A stretch of DNA of 64,000 nucleotides from Pontibacter aquaedesilientis. Its GTDB lineage: Bacteria > Bacteroidota > Bacteroidia > Cytophagales > Hymenobacteraceae. Below the pieces are notes generated by a model, which was not told the DNA's origin, did no database searches, and saw only the letters and a list, made by a program, of their open reading frames with translations. The stretch lies in the NCBI RefSeq assembly GCF_014773225.1, contig NZ_JACXAJ010000009.1:105488-169487 (forward strand), given 5' to 3'. This document shows, one piece after another, positions 8,560 through 18,031 of the stretch; the stretch's first letter is position 1; every line of letters starts with the position of its first letter. Both the position numbers and the translations under genes were made by a program.

Positions 8560-11500
8560 TTAAAAGTTTAACCTAACATTGAACCCGAAATTTCTCATCG
8601 CCGGGTAAGCCCCGCTTTGGTAGCCCCGGGCAGCGTTGCCCGAACTCAGGCCCTCTTCCGGATCTGAGTATTTCATGTTCTTATGGATGATCCAGAGGTT
8701 ACGCCCGATTAGTTGTATATCAGCTCCTTTGATAAAGCCAACTTTCTCCAGCAGCGTCTGCGGCAAGGCGTAAGTCAAGGCCACTTCCCTCAGTTTCACA
8801 AAGCTTCCGTCGAATACATACCAGGCGCGGGGCGCCCCTTCATAGAAATTGGCAGCGTATCCGAAGGGCGTCTGTCCGTTTCCATCCTGGTTCTCGGCAT
8901 AGATGTCGTTCGGACTGCCGTCCTCCTTTACCCCTTCGAGCAGAATACCGCCACCCTCCGATACCGGCAGGCGCGATGGATTGCCTCGGGCATTCAGGCC
9001 GGCGCTTTCCGGGTATAGACCGGTTGCCTCGCCATACCACTGGTCCAGCGAGAAGATGTCGCCGCCTTTGCGTACATCGATCAGGAAGGCCAGGGTTATA
9101 CCTTTGTAGGTAAGGGAGTTGTTAAAGCCACCGAGCCAATCCGGGTTCGGGTCGCCTATGATCACATCGGCCCGGTCGGACAGCATGTAGTAACCATCTG
9201 AGTTGACGGTGCGCTGCCCGTTCGTGTACACGAAGTCGTTGCCCCGGATCACGCCGTATGGCTCGCCAACGGCGGCGTTGAGCGACACACCGCCCTGGAA
9301 GGAGGCGATCAAAACGTTCAGCACCTCGTTCTCACCCTCACCGTACAGGCTCAGCACCTCGTTTCGGTTGCGTGAGAAGTTAAGGTTCATGGTCCAGGTC
9401 CAATCCGCGGTCTGCAACGGCGTCACAAAAGCCGACACCTCGAAGCCTTTGTTTTCTACCTCCCCCGCATTTACAAACCGGCTTGTGTAACCGCTTGCCG
9501 CAGTAGTGTTGACAGGTATAATCTGATCTTCGGTGTTGGACTTGTACCAAGTGAAATCGAACCCGAACAGGCTGTTGAAAAACTCGGCTTCCAAGCCTGC
9601 CTCCAAGCTTTTTTGCCTTTCCGGCTTCAATTCGCTGTTGTTTCTGGTGTTAGGAAGCGAGAAGAGCGGAACAGAGCCAAAACCCGTTGGCTTGGTATAG
9701 ATATCGAAAATACTCAATGGCGGGGCATCGTTACCTACCTCTGCGTAGTTCACCCTCACCTTACCCAGCGACAGCCACGACATATCCATCATTTCGGTGA
9801 AGACGTAGTTGGCCGCTATGGCTGGGTAAAAATATGAGTTGTCGCTTTCGGGTAACGTGGTGGATTTGTCTCGCCGAGCTGAAAGCTCCAAAAACAGCAT
9901 TTCTCTGTACCCAAAGTTGGCATTGGCAAATATACCATCCACACCTCTGCGCCAGAACTCCTCCTCGGGGGGCTCCACCGGACTTAATGAGTTTGACAGC
10001 GAATATAACCCAGGTACTACCAGCCCGCCGTTGGTGGACGCTCTGATAGAGCTCATGCGCTCCCGGCGAAGGTTGGAGCCCAGCAGACCAGTGAAGCTGA
10101 TGTCCTCGTTGAGGTCCTTGTTGAAGTTCAGGATCAGGTCGTAGTTCGATTCGTTGAAATCCCTGTTGAACCGGGTATACTCGGCCACGTCTGCACTCCC
10201 TATGGCTACCCGTTCTTCCTGGAAGTCAGTAGTGGTGTTGAAGGCAGCCCGCCCCATCAGGCTGAACCAGTCTGTGAACTTGTAGTTTGCCATCGCATAG
10301 CCAAAGAAGTTGTCCCGGCTATCGTTCGAGAAGTTCTCGAATCTTGTCCAGTAGGGGTTGTCTGTGTAGATGGGCCCCGTGTTCAAACTGTTCCAGTTCC
10401 AAGTGATGTTCTGGCGGTTTCTGAAATACGCCTCTTCCTGTTCCCTGATATCCACGTTGGTTTGCCACCACTGCCGGAAGGCCTGGTTCGGATTTCGGCC
10501 GTTGTAACCGGTACCATACCTGCCCACACCCTCTATTCTGGAATAGTTACCAGAGGCGCTGACCGTTAACTTATCGGTTGCCTCATACGATCCGTTGAAG
10601 TTCAACAGGTTTTTGTCAATGGTGCTGTTGGGCAGGTTTCCCTGGATGTCGTTGCGGGTATAGCCCAGGTTGATCGTGGTTTTGTCGCCGCCCCCGCTCA
10701 CCACGATGCTTTGGTTGGAATTGACACCTGTTTCGTAGAAGGTGCTTGGGTCGTTGTCGGCGGCTACCCAGGGTTTTGTTCTGCCAAAGTTCGGATGGAG
10801 CGGGTCGATCGCGTCCCAATGGTATACCTGTAGGCTTGGATTGAACCGAGGGCCATAAGAGGCGTCATCCTGAAACCTTACGACCGGCGCTACGCCGCTT
10901 CCCAGATCGGCAGGGTCACGAAAGCTCTGGTCATAGCCGCCGCCATACTCTTTCTGGTATCTGATAAAGGTGCTCTTATCGATCCGGCTCCAGGTTACGC
11001 CACTGTTGATGGTCACATTCAAGGCATTCTTCATACCCTTCTTTGTAGTGATCATGATCACGCCGTTTGCTGCCCGTGAACCATACAGCGCAGTGGCTGC
11101 TGCCCCCTTCAACACGTTCACCGACTCAATGTTGTCTGGGTTCAGGTCGGCTGCGGCATTTCCAAAGTCAGTACCCACCCGACCCGTTTGCTGGTTTGCG
11201 GTGTTGTTGTTGGCATTGCTCACCGGCACACCGTCGATCACGAACAGTGCCTGGTTATTACCTGTAATGGACGAGTAGCCCCGTATGACCACGTTGGTAG
11301 ACCCGCCCATGGTGTTGTTGGTCCGGATATCCAGACCGGCTACCTTGCCAGAGAGGGTGTTCACGAAGTCGGCGCTTCGCGTGCGGGTAATCTGGTCGCC
11401 GCTCACCTGCTGGGCCGAGTAGGCCAGCTCGTTTCTGCTGCGCTCTATACCTAGTGCTGTAACCACTACCTCGCCGAGCTCTCTTGTGGACACGGGCAGG

Positions 11501-11784
11501 TCAACGTTGATGGTGGTGGCATTGCCTATAGGCCGCTCAGTGGTTTGGTAGCCTATAAAACGGAATTGCAGTGTATTGCTGCCCTCGGGTACGGTGATAG
11601 AGTAATTGCCGTCTGTGCCGGTTGCGGTACCCACGCTTGTCCCCTTCACCAGGACTGACACTCCAGGCAAGGGCTGATTGGTGGAAGCGTCCATTACCCT
11701 TCCGGTGATGGTCCTTCCCTGTGCCAGCACCTGCAACTGCAGCGCGAAGACCAGCAAAAAGAGTAGCGTTAAAATTTTTCTCAT
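8560..11784 (-). CDS. SusC/RagA-family TonB-linked outer-membrane transporter (second pair)
   Basis: This 1074-residue TonB-dependent barrel is a paralogue of the SusC at 1831-4896. A signal peptide covers residues 1-21 (ending LQVLAQ). The carboxypeptidase-like domain begins RTITGRVMDASTNQPLPGV. The plug contains LFVIDGVPVSNANNNT and VLKGAAATALYGSRAANGV, and the barrel ends GFNVRLNF. Its N-terminal domain is nearly the same as that of the first SusC, which suggests duplication, while the barrels differ more. Different barrels imply different ligands. It is followed directly by its susD partner. Confidence 0.93.
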   Translation of the reverse strand: MRKILTLLFLLVFALQLQVLAQGRTITGRVMDASTNQPLPGVSVLVKGTSVGTATGTDGNYSITVPEGSNTLQFRFIGYQTTERPIGNATTINVDLPVSTRELGEVVVTALGIERSRNELAYSAQQVSGDQITRTRSADFVNTLSGKVAGLDIRTNNTMGGSTNVVIRGYSSITGNNQALFVIDGVPVSNANNNTANQQTGRVGTDFGNAAADLNPDNIESVNVLKGAAATALYGSRAANGVIMITTKKGMKNALNVTINSGVTWSRIDKSTFIRYQKEYGGGYDQSFRDPADLGSGVAPVVRFQDDASYGPRFNPSLQVYHWDAIDPLHPNFGRTKPWVAADNDPSTFYETGVNSNQSIVVSGGGDKTTINLGYTRNDIQGNLPNSTIDKNLLNFNGSYEATDKLTVSASGNYSRIEGVGRYGTGYNGRNPNQAFRQWWQTNVDIREQEEAYFRNRQNITWNWNSLNTGPIYTDNPYWTRFENFSNDSRDNFFGYAMANYKFTDWFSLMGRAAFNTTTDFQEERVAIGSADVAEYTRFNRDFNESNYDLILNFNKDLNEDISFTGLLGSNLRRERMSSIRASTNGGLVVPGLYSLSNSLSPVEPPEEEFWRRGVDGIFANANFGYREMLFLELSARRDKSTTLPESDNSYFYPAIAANYVFTEMMDMSWLSLGKVRVNYAEVGNDAPPLSIFDIYTKPTGFGSVPLFSLPNTRNNSELKPERQKSLEAGLEAEFFNSLFGFDFTWYKSNTEDQIIPVNTTAASGYTSRFVNAGEVENKGFEVSAFVTPLQTADWTWTMNLNFSRNRNEVLSLYGEGENEVLNVLIASFQGGVSLNAAVGEPYGVIRGNDFVYTNGQRTVNSDGYYMLSDRADVIIGDPNPDWLGGFNNSLTYKGITLAFLIDVRKGGDIFSLDQWYGEATGLYPESAGLNARGNPSRLPVSEGGGILLEGVKEDGSPNDIYAENQDGNGQTPFGYAANFYEGAPRAWYVFDGSFVKLREVALTYALPQTLLEKVGFIKGADIQLIGRNLWIIHKNMKYSDPEEGLSSGNAARGYQSGAYPAMRNFGFNVRLNF

Positions 11785-12043
11785 AGCTTTCTGGATTTGA
11801 AAAGAATCGAAGTAGAACTAGCTTACAATAGTAAAACTGATGCATCAGCGTCAGGTAGACGACTGTTCAGAGAAAGGCCAATGATGTTACCGGTGCTGAA
11901 AAGCAGCCGTTCAGGATAATCCATTTGCACCGGCGCCAGAGCGGCAACCGTCGGGTGAGCTATAGAAGTCGCAGCAAACTCAATTTAAAGTACACAGTAA
12001 TACCCCCTTCCGGGCAACTGCATTTGTTGCTGTATTAGCTGTT

Positions 12044-12067
12044 ATATACCTGAGTTTCAAGGTATAT
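12044..12067. repeat. Inverted pair of the abundant AGGTATA word, upstream of susC2
   Basis: ATATACCT at 12044-12051 and AGGTATAT at 12060-12067 form an 8-bp stem with an 8-base loop. Neither side has a run of T, so it does not look like an ordinary terminator. Confidence 0.6.
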
Positions 12068-12276
12068 GTTATAACTTTTTTAATTTAACTTTAATGTCGT
12101 ATTGTCATTTTTAAAACATTATATAAAAATATTTACAACCCAAGCTCAGAAATGGAATTAATCTGGGAAGTGAATCAAGCAGTAGCGACACAGTAGATTA
12201 CGTGGTTTGCATTACCTGCTTTGCTTTAGGAGATAATCTGACAGGCCGATAATAAGCGGAGAGTCCAGTGAAAACG

Positions 12277-12313
12277 AAAGCGCCTGCCTCCAGAATCGGA
12301 AGGCAGGCGCTTT
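12277..12313 (-). terminator. Rho-independent terminator after feoB
   Basis: A perfect 13-bp stem (AAAGCGCCTGCCT with its complement) has an 11-base loop. It lies 37 bases beyond the feoB stop. Confidence 0.85.
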
Positions 12314-12350
12314 TGATGCAGATATGTTTCAGGCGGAAACGCCAGCCACA

Positions 12351-14504
12351 CTATTTCATTAGCTGATAGGTGATAAAGGCGGCCACATACGCCAGTCCGC
12401 TCATGTAAAGCAGTTGCGCCAGCGGCCACATCCAGCTTTTGGTTTCGCGTCGCACTACGGCCAGCGTACTTACGCATTGCATAGCAAAGGCATAGAAAAT
12501 CAGCAGCGAGAAAGCACGCGCCGGCGTGAAAAACGGTTTGCCGTCGGCGTCTTTCTCCGACATCAGCTTATTTTTGATTGTGCTCACGTTCTCTTCCTCG
12601 CCTATGCTATAAATGGTAGACATAGTGCCCACAAACACCTCGCGGGCAGCAAAAGAGGTAAGCAAGGCTATACCTATTTTCCAATCATAACCCAGTGGAC
12701 GAATGGCTGGCTCGATGGCATGGCCGAACTTACCCGCATAGGATGACTCCAGTTGCGCAGCCGCAACAAGGTTTTCGGTTTGCTCCTCAGTGTAGCCTTT
12801 TGCTGCCGCCTCTGTGTTGGCACGCTCCTCGGCCCTCTCAAAGCTATCGCCGGGACCGTACGAGGCCAGCACCCAAAGTATGATAGAAACCGCCACGATG
12901 ATCTTGCCGGCCTCCAGCACAAAGGTCTTCGATTTCTCGAAGATAGTCAGGCCTACGTTTTTCCAACGGGGCATTTTGTATACAGGAAACTCCATGATGA
13001 AGTAGCTGCGCTCCCGGGCCTTGAGCAGCACCTTGAGCAGCAGCGCCGAGAAAATGGCCGACAGGAACCCGAGCAGGTATAGCCCCATCAGCACAATGCC
13101 CTGCAAATTCAGGAAACCAAAGTAGTATACCTCCGGCACCACCAGCGCAATCAGTACAGTATAGACAGGTATGCGGGCCGAGCAGCTCATGAGCGGCGTC
13201 ACGAAGATGGTGATCATCCGGTCTTTCCAGTTCTCGATGGTACGGGCCGACATAACCGCCGGCACAGCACAGGCCACGCCAGAGATCAAGGGCACCACGC
13301 TTTTGCCGTTAAGCCCGAACTTGCGCATGATCTTGTCCATCATGAACGTCACGCGGGCCATATAGCCGGTCTCTTCGAGTATGGCGATAAAGGCAAAGAG
13401 AAGCGCGATCTGCGGTATAAAGATCAGCACGCCACCCAAACCGGCGATCACGCCTTCGGTCAGCAGGTTGATGAGCGGACCGCTGAAATTTGCCTGGATC
13501 AGGGTATTTAGGTTGGCTATACCTTCGTCGATCAGGTCCATGGGGTAGCTGGCCCAGGCAAACACTGCCTGAAACACCAGGAACAACAGCGCCAGAAAGA
13601 TCAGGTAACCGAATACTTTGTGTGTCAGGATCTGGTCGAGTCGGTTACTGAATTTTTCCTCCTCTTTCACCTTCTCGACACGTACCACATCGAGCAGCAG
13701 TTCGTTTATGCGGAGGTAGCGGGCAATGGTCTCGTTGGCCTGCACAGTGTTCGACTTGAAGTCAATCGAATGCAGCAACTCTTCCAGCCATACCTTGTCT
13801 TCTTCAGCAATAAATCGCAGGCTCTTGTATTGGTGCGCATAGTGCAGTGCCAGGTAATCGTTGCGGAGGCCAAAGCGCTCCCTGATCTGGCTTACAACAA
13901 CTTCAAGCTCTTCCGGTATATCAAAGAAAGCCGCCTTAGCTGGGGCCAGCTGTTGCGATGTCACGATTTTGAGGGCTGCTATACCTACGCCTTTACGGGC
14001 ATTCATCGGGATAACCGGCACGCCCAGTTCACGCTGCAGCGCTTCGATATCGATCTTCACCCCTTCGGTTTCGGCCACGTCCATCATGTTGAGGGCGAGC
14101 ACGGCAGGTATACGCAGATCGGCCAGCTGTGTGAACAGCAACAGATTGCGCTTTAGGTTAGACGCGTCGGCCGTTACGATCACAAGGTCGGGGTAATGCT
14201 TGGAGTCCGGATCGTAGAGCAGATCGATGATCACGCGCTCGTCCAGCGACTTGGGGTATAAGCTATAGGTACCAGGCAGGTCGATGATCTGCGCCTTGAG
14301 GCTAGGGGTAAGCTGGCTGATGCCCGTCTTCTTGTCGACGGTAACACCCGGAAAGTTGCCGACTTTCTGGTTAAGGCCGGTTAGTTGGTTAAAAAGGGAC
14401 GTTTTGCCCGAGTTGGGATTGCCAATCAAAGCAATTCTGGCCACTGGCTGATGGACAGGTGCTTGCTTGGCCTCTGGCGCTTCCGCCTGTATGGTTACAG
14501 CCAT
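12351..14504 (-). CDS. feoB: Ferrous iron transport protein B
   Basis: This 717-residue protein is the inner-membrane Fe(II) importer with an N-terminal G-protein domain. The G1 motif GNPNSGKTS is at residues 28-36. The switch region FPGVTVDKKTG, the G3 motif DLPGTYSLYP and the G4 motif NMMD follow in order. The rest is a polytopic membrane region with the two conserved Gate segments (for example FIPQIALLFAFIAILEETGY and SCSARIPVYT) and a Cys in GVACAVPAVMSART. The length is normal. The gene starts 7 bases after feoA ends, so they form a feoAB operon; feoC is absent, as is usual outside gammaproteobacteria. Several AGGTATA words lie inside the gene. No Fur box was identified with confidence. 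Confidence 0.97.
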   Translation of the reverse strand: MAVTIQAEAPEAKQAPVHQPVARIALIGNPNSGKTSLFNQLTGLNQKVGNFPGVTVDKKTGISQLTPSLKAQIIDLPGTYSLYPKSLDERVIIDLLYDPDSKHYPDLVIVTADASNLKRNLLLFTQLADLRIPAVLALNMMDVAETEGVKIDIEALQRELGVPVIPMNARKGVGIAALKIVTSQQLAPAKAAFFDIPEELEVVVSQIRERFGLRNDYLALHYAHQYKSLRFIAEEDKVWLEELLHSIDFKSNTVQANETIARYLRINELLLDVVRVEKVKEEEKFSNRLDQILTHKVFGYLIFLALLFLVFQAVFAWASYPMDLIDEGIANLNTLIQANFSGPLINLLTEGVIAGLGGVLIFIPQIALLFAFIAILEETGYMARVTFMMDKIMRKFGLNGKSVVPLISGVACAVPAVMSARTIENWKDRMITIFVTPLMSCSARIPVYTVLIALVVPEVYYFGFLNLQGIVLMGLYLLGFLSAIFSALLLKVLLKARERSYFIMEFPVYKMPRWKNVGLTIFEKSKTFVLEAGKIIVAVSIILWVLASYGPGDSFERAEERANTEAAAKGYTEEQTENLVAAAQLESSYAGKFGHAIEPAIRPLGYDWKIGIALLTSFAAREVFVGTMSTIYSIGEEENVSTIKNKLMSEKDADGKPFFTPARAFSLLIFYAFAMQCVSTLAVVRRETKSWMWPLAQLLYMSGLAYVAAFITYQLMK

Positions 14505-14511
14505 GTGATAA

Positions 14512-14763
14512 TTATCTCTTCAGCAGAATGGTTTCGGCTTCGTCTAAACGGAGGGAGAGCGTATAATCATTCACGATGATAGTGATAGGATCTCCGAGCG
14601 GTGCTTTGCTGTTCAGTTTGATCTCCGTACCGGGTATGCACCCCATCTCGAGCAGCTTCAGGGCCATTTCAGGGTCTCGGAGGCAGCAAATCTCTCCCCG
14701 CTCCCCGATTTTCATGTCGCGTACACTCTTCTGTACCTGTGGTTCTTCTGTCCTGTTACGCAC
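14512..14763 (-). CDS. feoA: Ferrous iron transport protein A (SH3-like, FeoB partner)
   Basis: This small cytosolic partner of FeoB has the FeoA core MKIGERGEICCLRD, ALKLLEMGCIPGTEI and APLGDPITIIVNDYTLSLR. I place the start at a GTG (14763), giving 83 residues, because an AGGAAGG sits a few bases upstream and this is the usual FeoA length. The frame remains open to an alternative start at 14832 (106 residues), and the extra part has no FeoA similarity. It is co-transcribed with feoB. Confidence 0.88.
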   Translation of the reverse strand: MRNRTEEPQVQKSVRDMKIGERGEICCLRDPEMALKLLEMGCIPGTEIKLNSKAPLGDPITIIVNDYTLSLRLDEAETILLKR

Positions 14764-14852
14764 CGCTACCTTCCTTTTATTTAGACTGCTTATAAACAAC
14801 CGCAAGTTACAAGCTGTTCCCCTCTTAAGCAAAAGATTAAGTCGATTTGAAA

Positions 14853-14895
14853 ATTTGGAGATTTGGAGATGAGGGGGATTTGGAGATTTGAAGAT
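14853..14895. repeat. Low-complexity direct repeat of GGAGATTTG-type words
   Basis: The words GGAGATTTGGAGATG and GGGATTTGGAGATTTGAAG occur in tandem. This is a short imperfect direct repeat between genes, probably formed by slippage. No function is apparent. Confidence 0.55.
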
Positions 14896-15233
14896 GTGAG
14901 AAATGCACGGCTGACTTCAGCGCCGTTTCATTTGCTAGTCCTAGGCGAGGGCAGGGTTCTATAGGTATCGCCTCAGTGGTGAGGATGTTTTGCAAGACCG
15001 GGTCAAACCGTCCTTGCCCTTCATTGTCCAAGGCGGGGAATCTGTTGCTACCAACTCATAGATGGAAGCCCTGTAGTCACAGTTACGCACCACCGTCACG
15101 CATTGAAAGGGTAACTCGCACGCTGACTACGCAGGTATAGCCTAAGCCCGGTGCATAACCGACGATTTTGTGTTGGGGGTAGGGGCCCTAGATAAGAGCG
15201 TTCAGCGAGTTTAAAATCGTCTTGATTTTTTTG

Positions 15234-15251
15234 TCCCGAAAGCTTTCGGGA
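15234..15251. repeat. Perfect 18-base extragenic palindrome
   Basis: TCCCGAAAGCTTTCGGGA is fully self-complementary. It follows a T-rich stretch (about 15223-15233), sits far from any start codon and ends about 115 bases beyond the stop of murF-alr (15367). On the minus strand the run of A that follows rules out a normal terminator in that direction. It looks like an extragenic repeated palindrome. Confidence 0.55.
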
Positions 15252-15366
15252 GCCCGCCCGGCCAGGGCAAGCTATGAAACAGTACAAGTTGCTCTAGGAA
15301 TTGCTTCCGCTACGCCAGGTGCGCTATAACATCAGCTTTTACCCCCAATTCCTATATCAATAAAAA

Positions 15367-17817
15367 TTATTCCGAAAAGAAGATACGCTTGACACGGGCG
15401 CTCACATTCGTAAGCAACTCATACGGAATGGTGCCGATGCGCCGGGCCAGCTCTACCAACGTCAGCTGAGGGCCGAACACAACAACTTCGTCACCAGCTT
15501 TGGCAGGTATACCGGTCACGTCGACCATACACATATCCATACACACATTGCCGATGATGGGGGCACGCCGGCCGTTGATGATTACCTCGCCTCCGCCGTT
15601 GCTGAAGCGGCGATCGTAACCGTCGGCGTAGCCAATGGCGATGGTGGCGATGGTCTTATCGGTGTCGGCTATACCTTTGCGGCTGTAACCAACCGTTTCG
15701 CCCTGCCGGATGCGTTTGATCTGCGAGATGGTGGTTTTGAGTGTACTCACCGGCTGCAGGGCTTCCTGTTGAGAACCGGTGGCCTCTACCCCATACAAAC
15801 CTATACCTAATCGCACCATGTCCAGGTGGTGTTCCGGGAAACGCACAATGCCGGCAGAGTTGAGGATATGCTTGATGAACGTATACCCGAGCCGGGCCTC
15901 TGCTTCTTCGGCCAGTTTTGAGAAGGTAGCCAGCTGCATGTTCGTAAAATCATCGTGCAAGGCCTCATCGGCTCCGGCCAGGTGGCTAAAGGCACTTGCT
16001 ACCCGCACCTGTGGGTGCTGACGAAGCAAGGCAAACAACTCCTCAAAATCCTCGCCTGTGAAACCCAGCCGGTGCATGCCCGTGTCGAGTTTGAGGTGGA
16101 TCTTGTGCGAAACTCCTGCCTGGGCCGTTGCCAGAAAATCATGTAATTGCTCCAATGAATAAATCTCAGGCTCCAGGTTGTATTGCCGTAGCTTGGCAAA
16201 ACTGTCCGGCGATGGGTTCATGACCATAACAGGCAGCGTGATACCGTGCTCCCGCAGGCTCACACCCTCGTCCACATAGGCCACGGCCAGGTAGTCCACC
16301 CGGTGGAATTGCAATAGGTTGGCCACTTCGAAGCTGCCGCTGCCATAGGCATAGGCTTTCACCATCACCATCAGTTTAGTGCCCGAAGCCAGTTTGGAGC
16401 GGTAGTAGTTCAGGTTATGCACCAAGGCATCCAGGTTCACTTCCAGCACTGTGCCGTGTACCTTCTGCTGAAAAGCGTGCACGATCTTCTCAAACCCGAA
16501 CACACGGGCTCCTTTCAGCAGGATCAGCTCGTTGCGGAACTGGTCCGGACTGAACTGCTGCAGAAAATCGCCAGTGCTGACAAAGAATGTGGAGTCGCCC
16601 TCAAACTTAGCGGCGTGCGCCTGAATGGTCGGCCCTATACCGATCAGCCGCTCTACACCGTGGGCCTGGGTAAGGGTGGCAACTTTGGCATATAGCTTCT
16701 CTTCTGCCATACCCGATTCGAGCAAGTCTGACAAAATGAGGGTGCGCCGGCCCCGCCCTAGCTGACTTGCCAACAGATCGAGTGCGATGGAAAGTCCGGC
16801 GAGGTCGTTGTTGTAGGTATCGTCGATGAGGTAACAACCGTTGATGGCCTCTTTCATTTCGAGGCGCATGGCTACCGGTTGCAGGCGATCCATCCGATCC
16901 TGGATATCAGTCAGCGGCAAGCCCCGGTACAGCAGCACGGCCAGGCAGTGAAGCGTATTCTCTACAGAGGCCTCGTCGGTGAAAGGTATAGCCAGGCTGT
17001 GCTGTTCTCCCCGGAAGGTATAGCCTACGATGGTTTTGTGACCGGATACGGTACTGGACACGATGGTAACATCCGCTGCCTGCTTGCGGGACCAGGTGAA
17101 GGCTGGAATCCCTTTGGCCTGCGCCGCTTCGTGTATCAAGGTATGGTCCCGGCAATAGAAGAGCAAGTCCACCTGGCTGAAAAGCTGCAGCTTCTCCGCC
17201 GTTTTTTGCTCGTGGCTGGCAAAGCCCTGGTCGTGAGCACTGCCGATGTTGGTAAAAACACCAAGGGTCGGCTGAATGATTTTCTGAAGATTCGCCATCT
17301 CGCCCGGCTGCGACACACCTGCCTCGAATATGCCAAAGATATGGTGCTCGTCGAGTTGCCACACCGAGAGCGGCACCCCGATCTGCGAGTTATAGCTCCG
17401 GGGGCTTTTCACGACCATCTCATCGGGACTCAGCAACTGGGCCAGCCACTCTTTTACAATGGTTTTGCCGTTGCTGCCCGTTATACCCAGCACCGGTATC
17501 CGGAACTGCGCCCGATGCCAGGCCGCTATTGCCTGCAAGGCGATCAAGCTGTCTTTTACCTGCAGGATGTTGGCCTCCGGGTACAGCGCTGCCAGGCCGG
17601 TAGCCTCTTCCACCACAAACTGCCGCACCCCCAAGCCGTAAAGCTGCCCCAGGTACAGATGTCCGTCGTTGTGCTTGCCCCGGATCGCAAAAAAAAGCGT
17701 GCCCGCCGGCTGCGAGAGCTTCCGGCTGTCGGTGAGCAGGTGCACAACCGGCCTGTCCTGAACCAGTCGCCCCTCGGTGCTGCCTGTAATAGGAAAAAGC
17801 TGCTGAAACGTGAGCAT
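15367..17817 (-). CDS. Bifunctional UDP-MurNAc-tripeptide--D-Ala-D-Ala ligase / alanine racemase (MurF-Alr fusion)
   Basis: This 816-residue fusion joins two steps of peptidoglycan precursor synthesis. The MurF half (about 1-450) has the ATP loop GITGSNGKT at residues 111-119 and IDDTYNNDLAGLSIAL near 331-346. It adds D-Ala-D-Ala to the UDP-MurNAc tripeptide. The alanine racemase half begins near residue 455 (GTVLEVNLDALVHNLNYY) with the PLP lysine in VMVKAYAYGSG (Lys487). It also has the GETVGYSRKG and AIGYADGYDR motifs and MCMVDVTGI near the end. I chose the ATG at 17817 because a TATATTTG promoter box lies at 17839-17846, which would make the upstream start at 17871 untranscribed. Such fusions are known in Bacteroidota. 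The gene stands alone. Confidence 0.93.
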   Translation of the reverse strand: MLTFQQLFPITGSTEGRLVQDRPVVHLLTDSRKLSQPAGTLFFAIRGKHNDGHLYLGQLYGLGVRQFVVEEATGLAALYPEANILQVKDSLIALQAIAAWHRAQFRIPVLGITGSNGKTIVKEWLAQLLSPDEMVVKSPRSYNSQIGVPLSVWQLDEHHIFGIFEAGVSQPGEMANLQKIIQPTLGVFTNIGSAHDQGFASHEQKTAEKLQLFSQVDLLFYCRDHTLIHEAAQAKGIPAFTWSRKQAADVTIVSSTVSGHKTIVGYTFRGEQHSLAIPFTDEASVENTLHCLAVLLYRGLPLTDIQDRMDRLQPVAMRLEMKEAINGCYLIDDTYNNDLAGLSIALDLLASQLGRGRRTLILSDLLESGMAEEKLYAKVATLTQAHGVERLIGIGPTIQAHAAKFEGDSTFFVSTGDFLQQFSPDQFRNELILLKGARVFGFEKIVHAFQQKVHGTVLEVNLDALVHNLNYYRSKLASGTKLMVMVKAYAYGSGSFEVANLLQFHRVDYLAVAYVDEGVSLREHGITLPVMVMNPSPDSFAKLRQYNLEPEIYSLEQLHDFLATAQAGVSHKIHLKLDTGMHRLGFTGEDFEELFALLRQHPQVRVASAFSHLAGADEALHDDFTNMQLATFSKLAEEAEARLGYTFIKHILNSAGIVRFPEHHLDMVRLGIGLYGVEATGSQQEALQPVSTLKTTISQIKRIRQGETVGYSRKGIADTDKTIATIAIGYADGYDRRFSNGGGEVIINGRRAPIIGNVCMDMCMVDVTGIPAKAGDEVVVFGPQLTLVELARRIGTIPYELLTNVSARVKRIFFSE

Positions 17818-17838
17818 ATTCGTTGTTATTAAAGGCTT

Positions 17839-17871
17839 CAAATATACTATTTCCTTTCGGGTATAAACCAA
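17839..17871 (-). promoter_or_regulatory. Bacteroidota-type promoter of murF-alr
   Basis: Read on the minus strand, TATATTTG (17846-17839) matches the -7 consensus TAnnTTTG. A TTG lies 22 bases upstream (17871-17869). It sits 22 bases before the chosen ATG and supports that start. Confidence 0.55.
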
Positions 17872-18031
17872 GCCTATAACCCGACTCCCAAAATCGGGAT
17901 GGCATACCGAGTGCAGTTAGGGAGGCAGTTAACCATGACCACTGCCCAACTGAGCCTAAGATTGCTGAAATCCTACAAACTCCTTAACTTTTGAAACCCA
18001 CAATATAGCGGCTTGTTAGTCCAGAAAAGTA

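Larger units (their letters stand above)
11785..12350. other. Gene-free region between susC2 and feoB
   Basis: This 566-base region is the upstream region of susC2 (minus) and the downstream region of feoB (minus). It contains a strongly A/T-rich stretch at about 12075-12140, a hairpin made of two inverted copies of the abundant AGGTATA word (12044-12067) and the feoB terminator (12277-12313). I saw no credible open frame and no clear TAnnTTTG box. Confidence 0.6.
14764..15366. other. Gene-free region with repeat-like segments between feoA and murF-alr
   Basis: About 600 bases lack a credible gene; the two short minus-strand frames here have no recognisable features. Three things are visible. 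At about 14853-14895 there is a low-complexity run built from the word GGAGATTTG. At about 15199-15233 a stretch resembles an intergenic sequence I recall as repeated in relatives of this organism. At 15234-15251 there is a perfect 18-base palindrome. The region probably also contains the feoAB promoter near its left end. Confidence 0.55.

Noticed and set aside
16879..17832. 317-codon plus-strand frame opposite murF-alr
   Set aside because: The minus strand carries complete MurF motifs; the opposite frame is a G/C-driven shadow.
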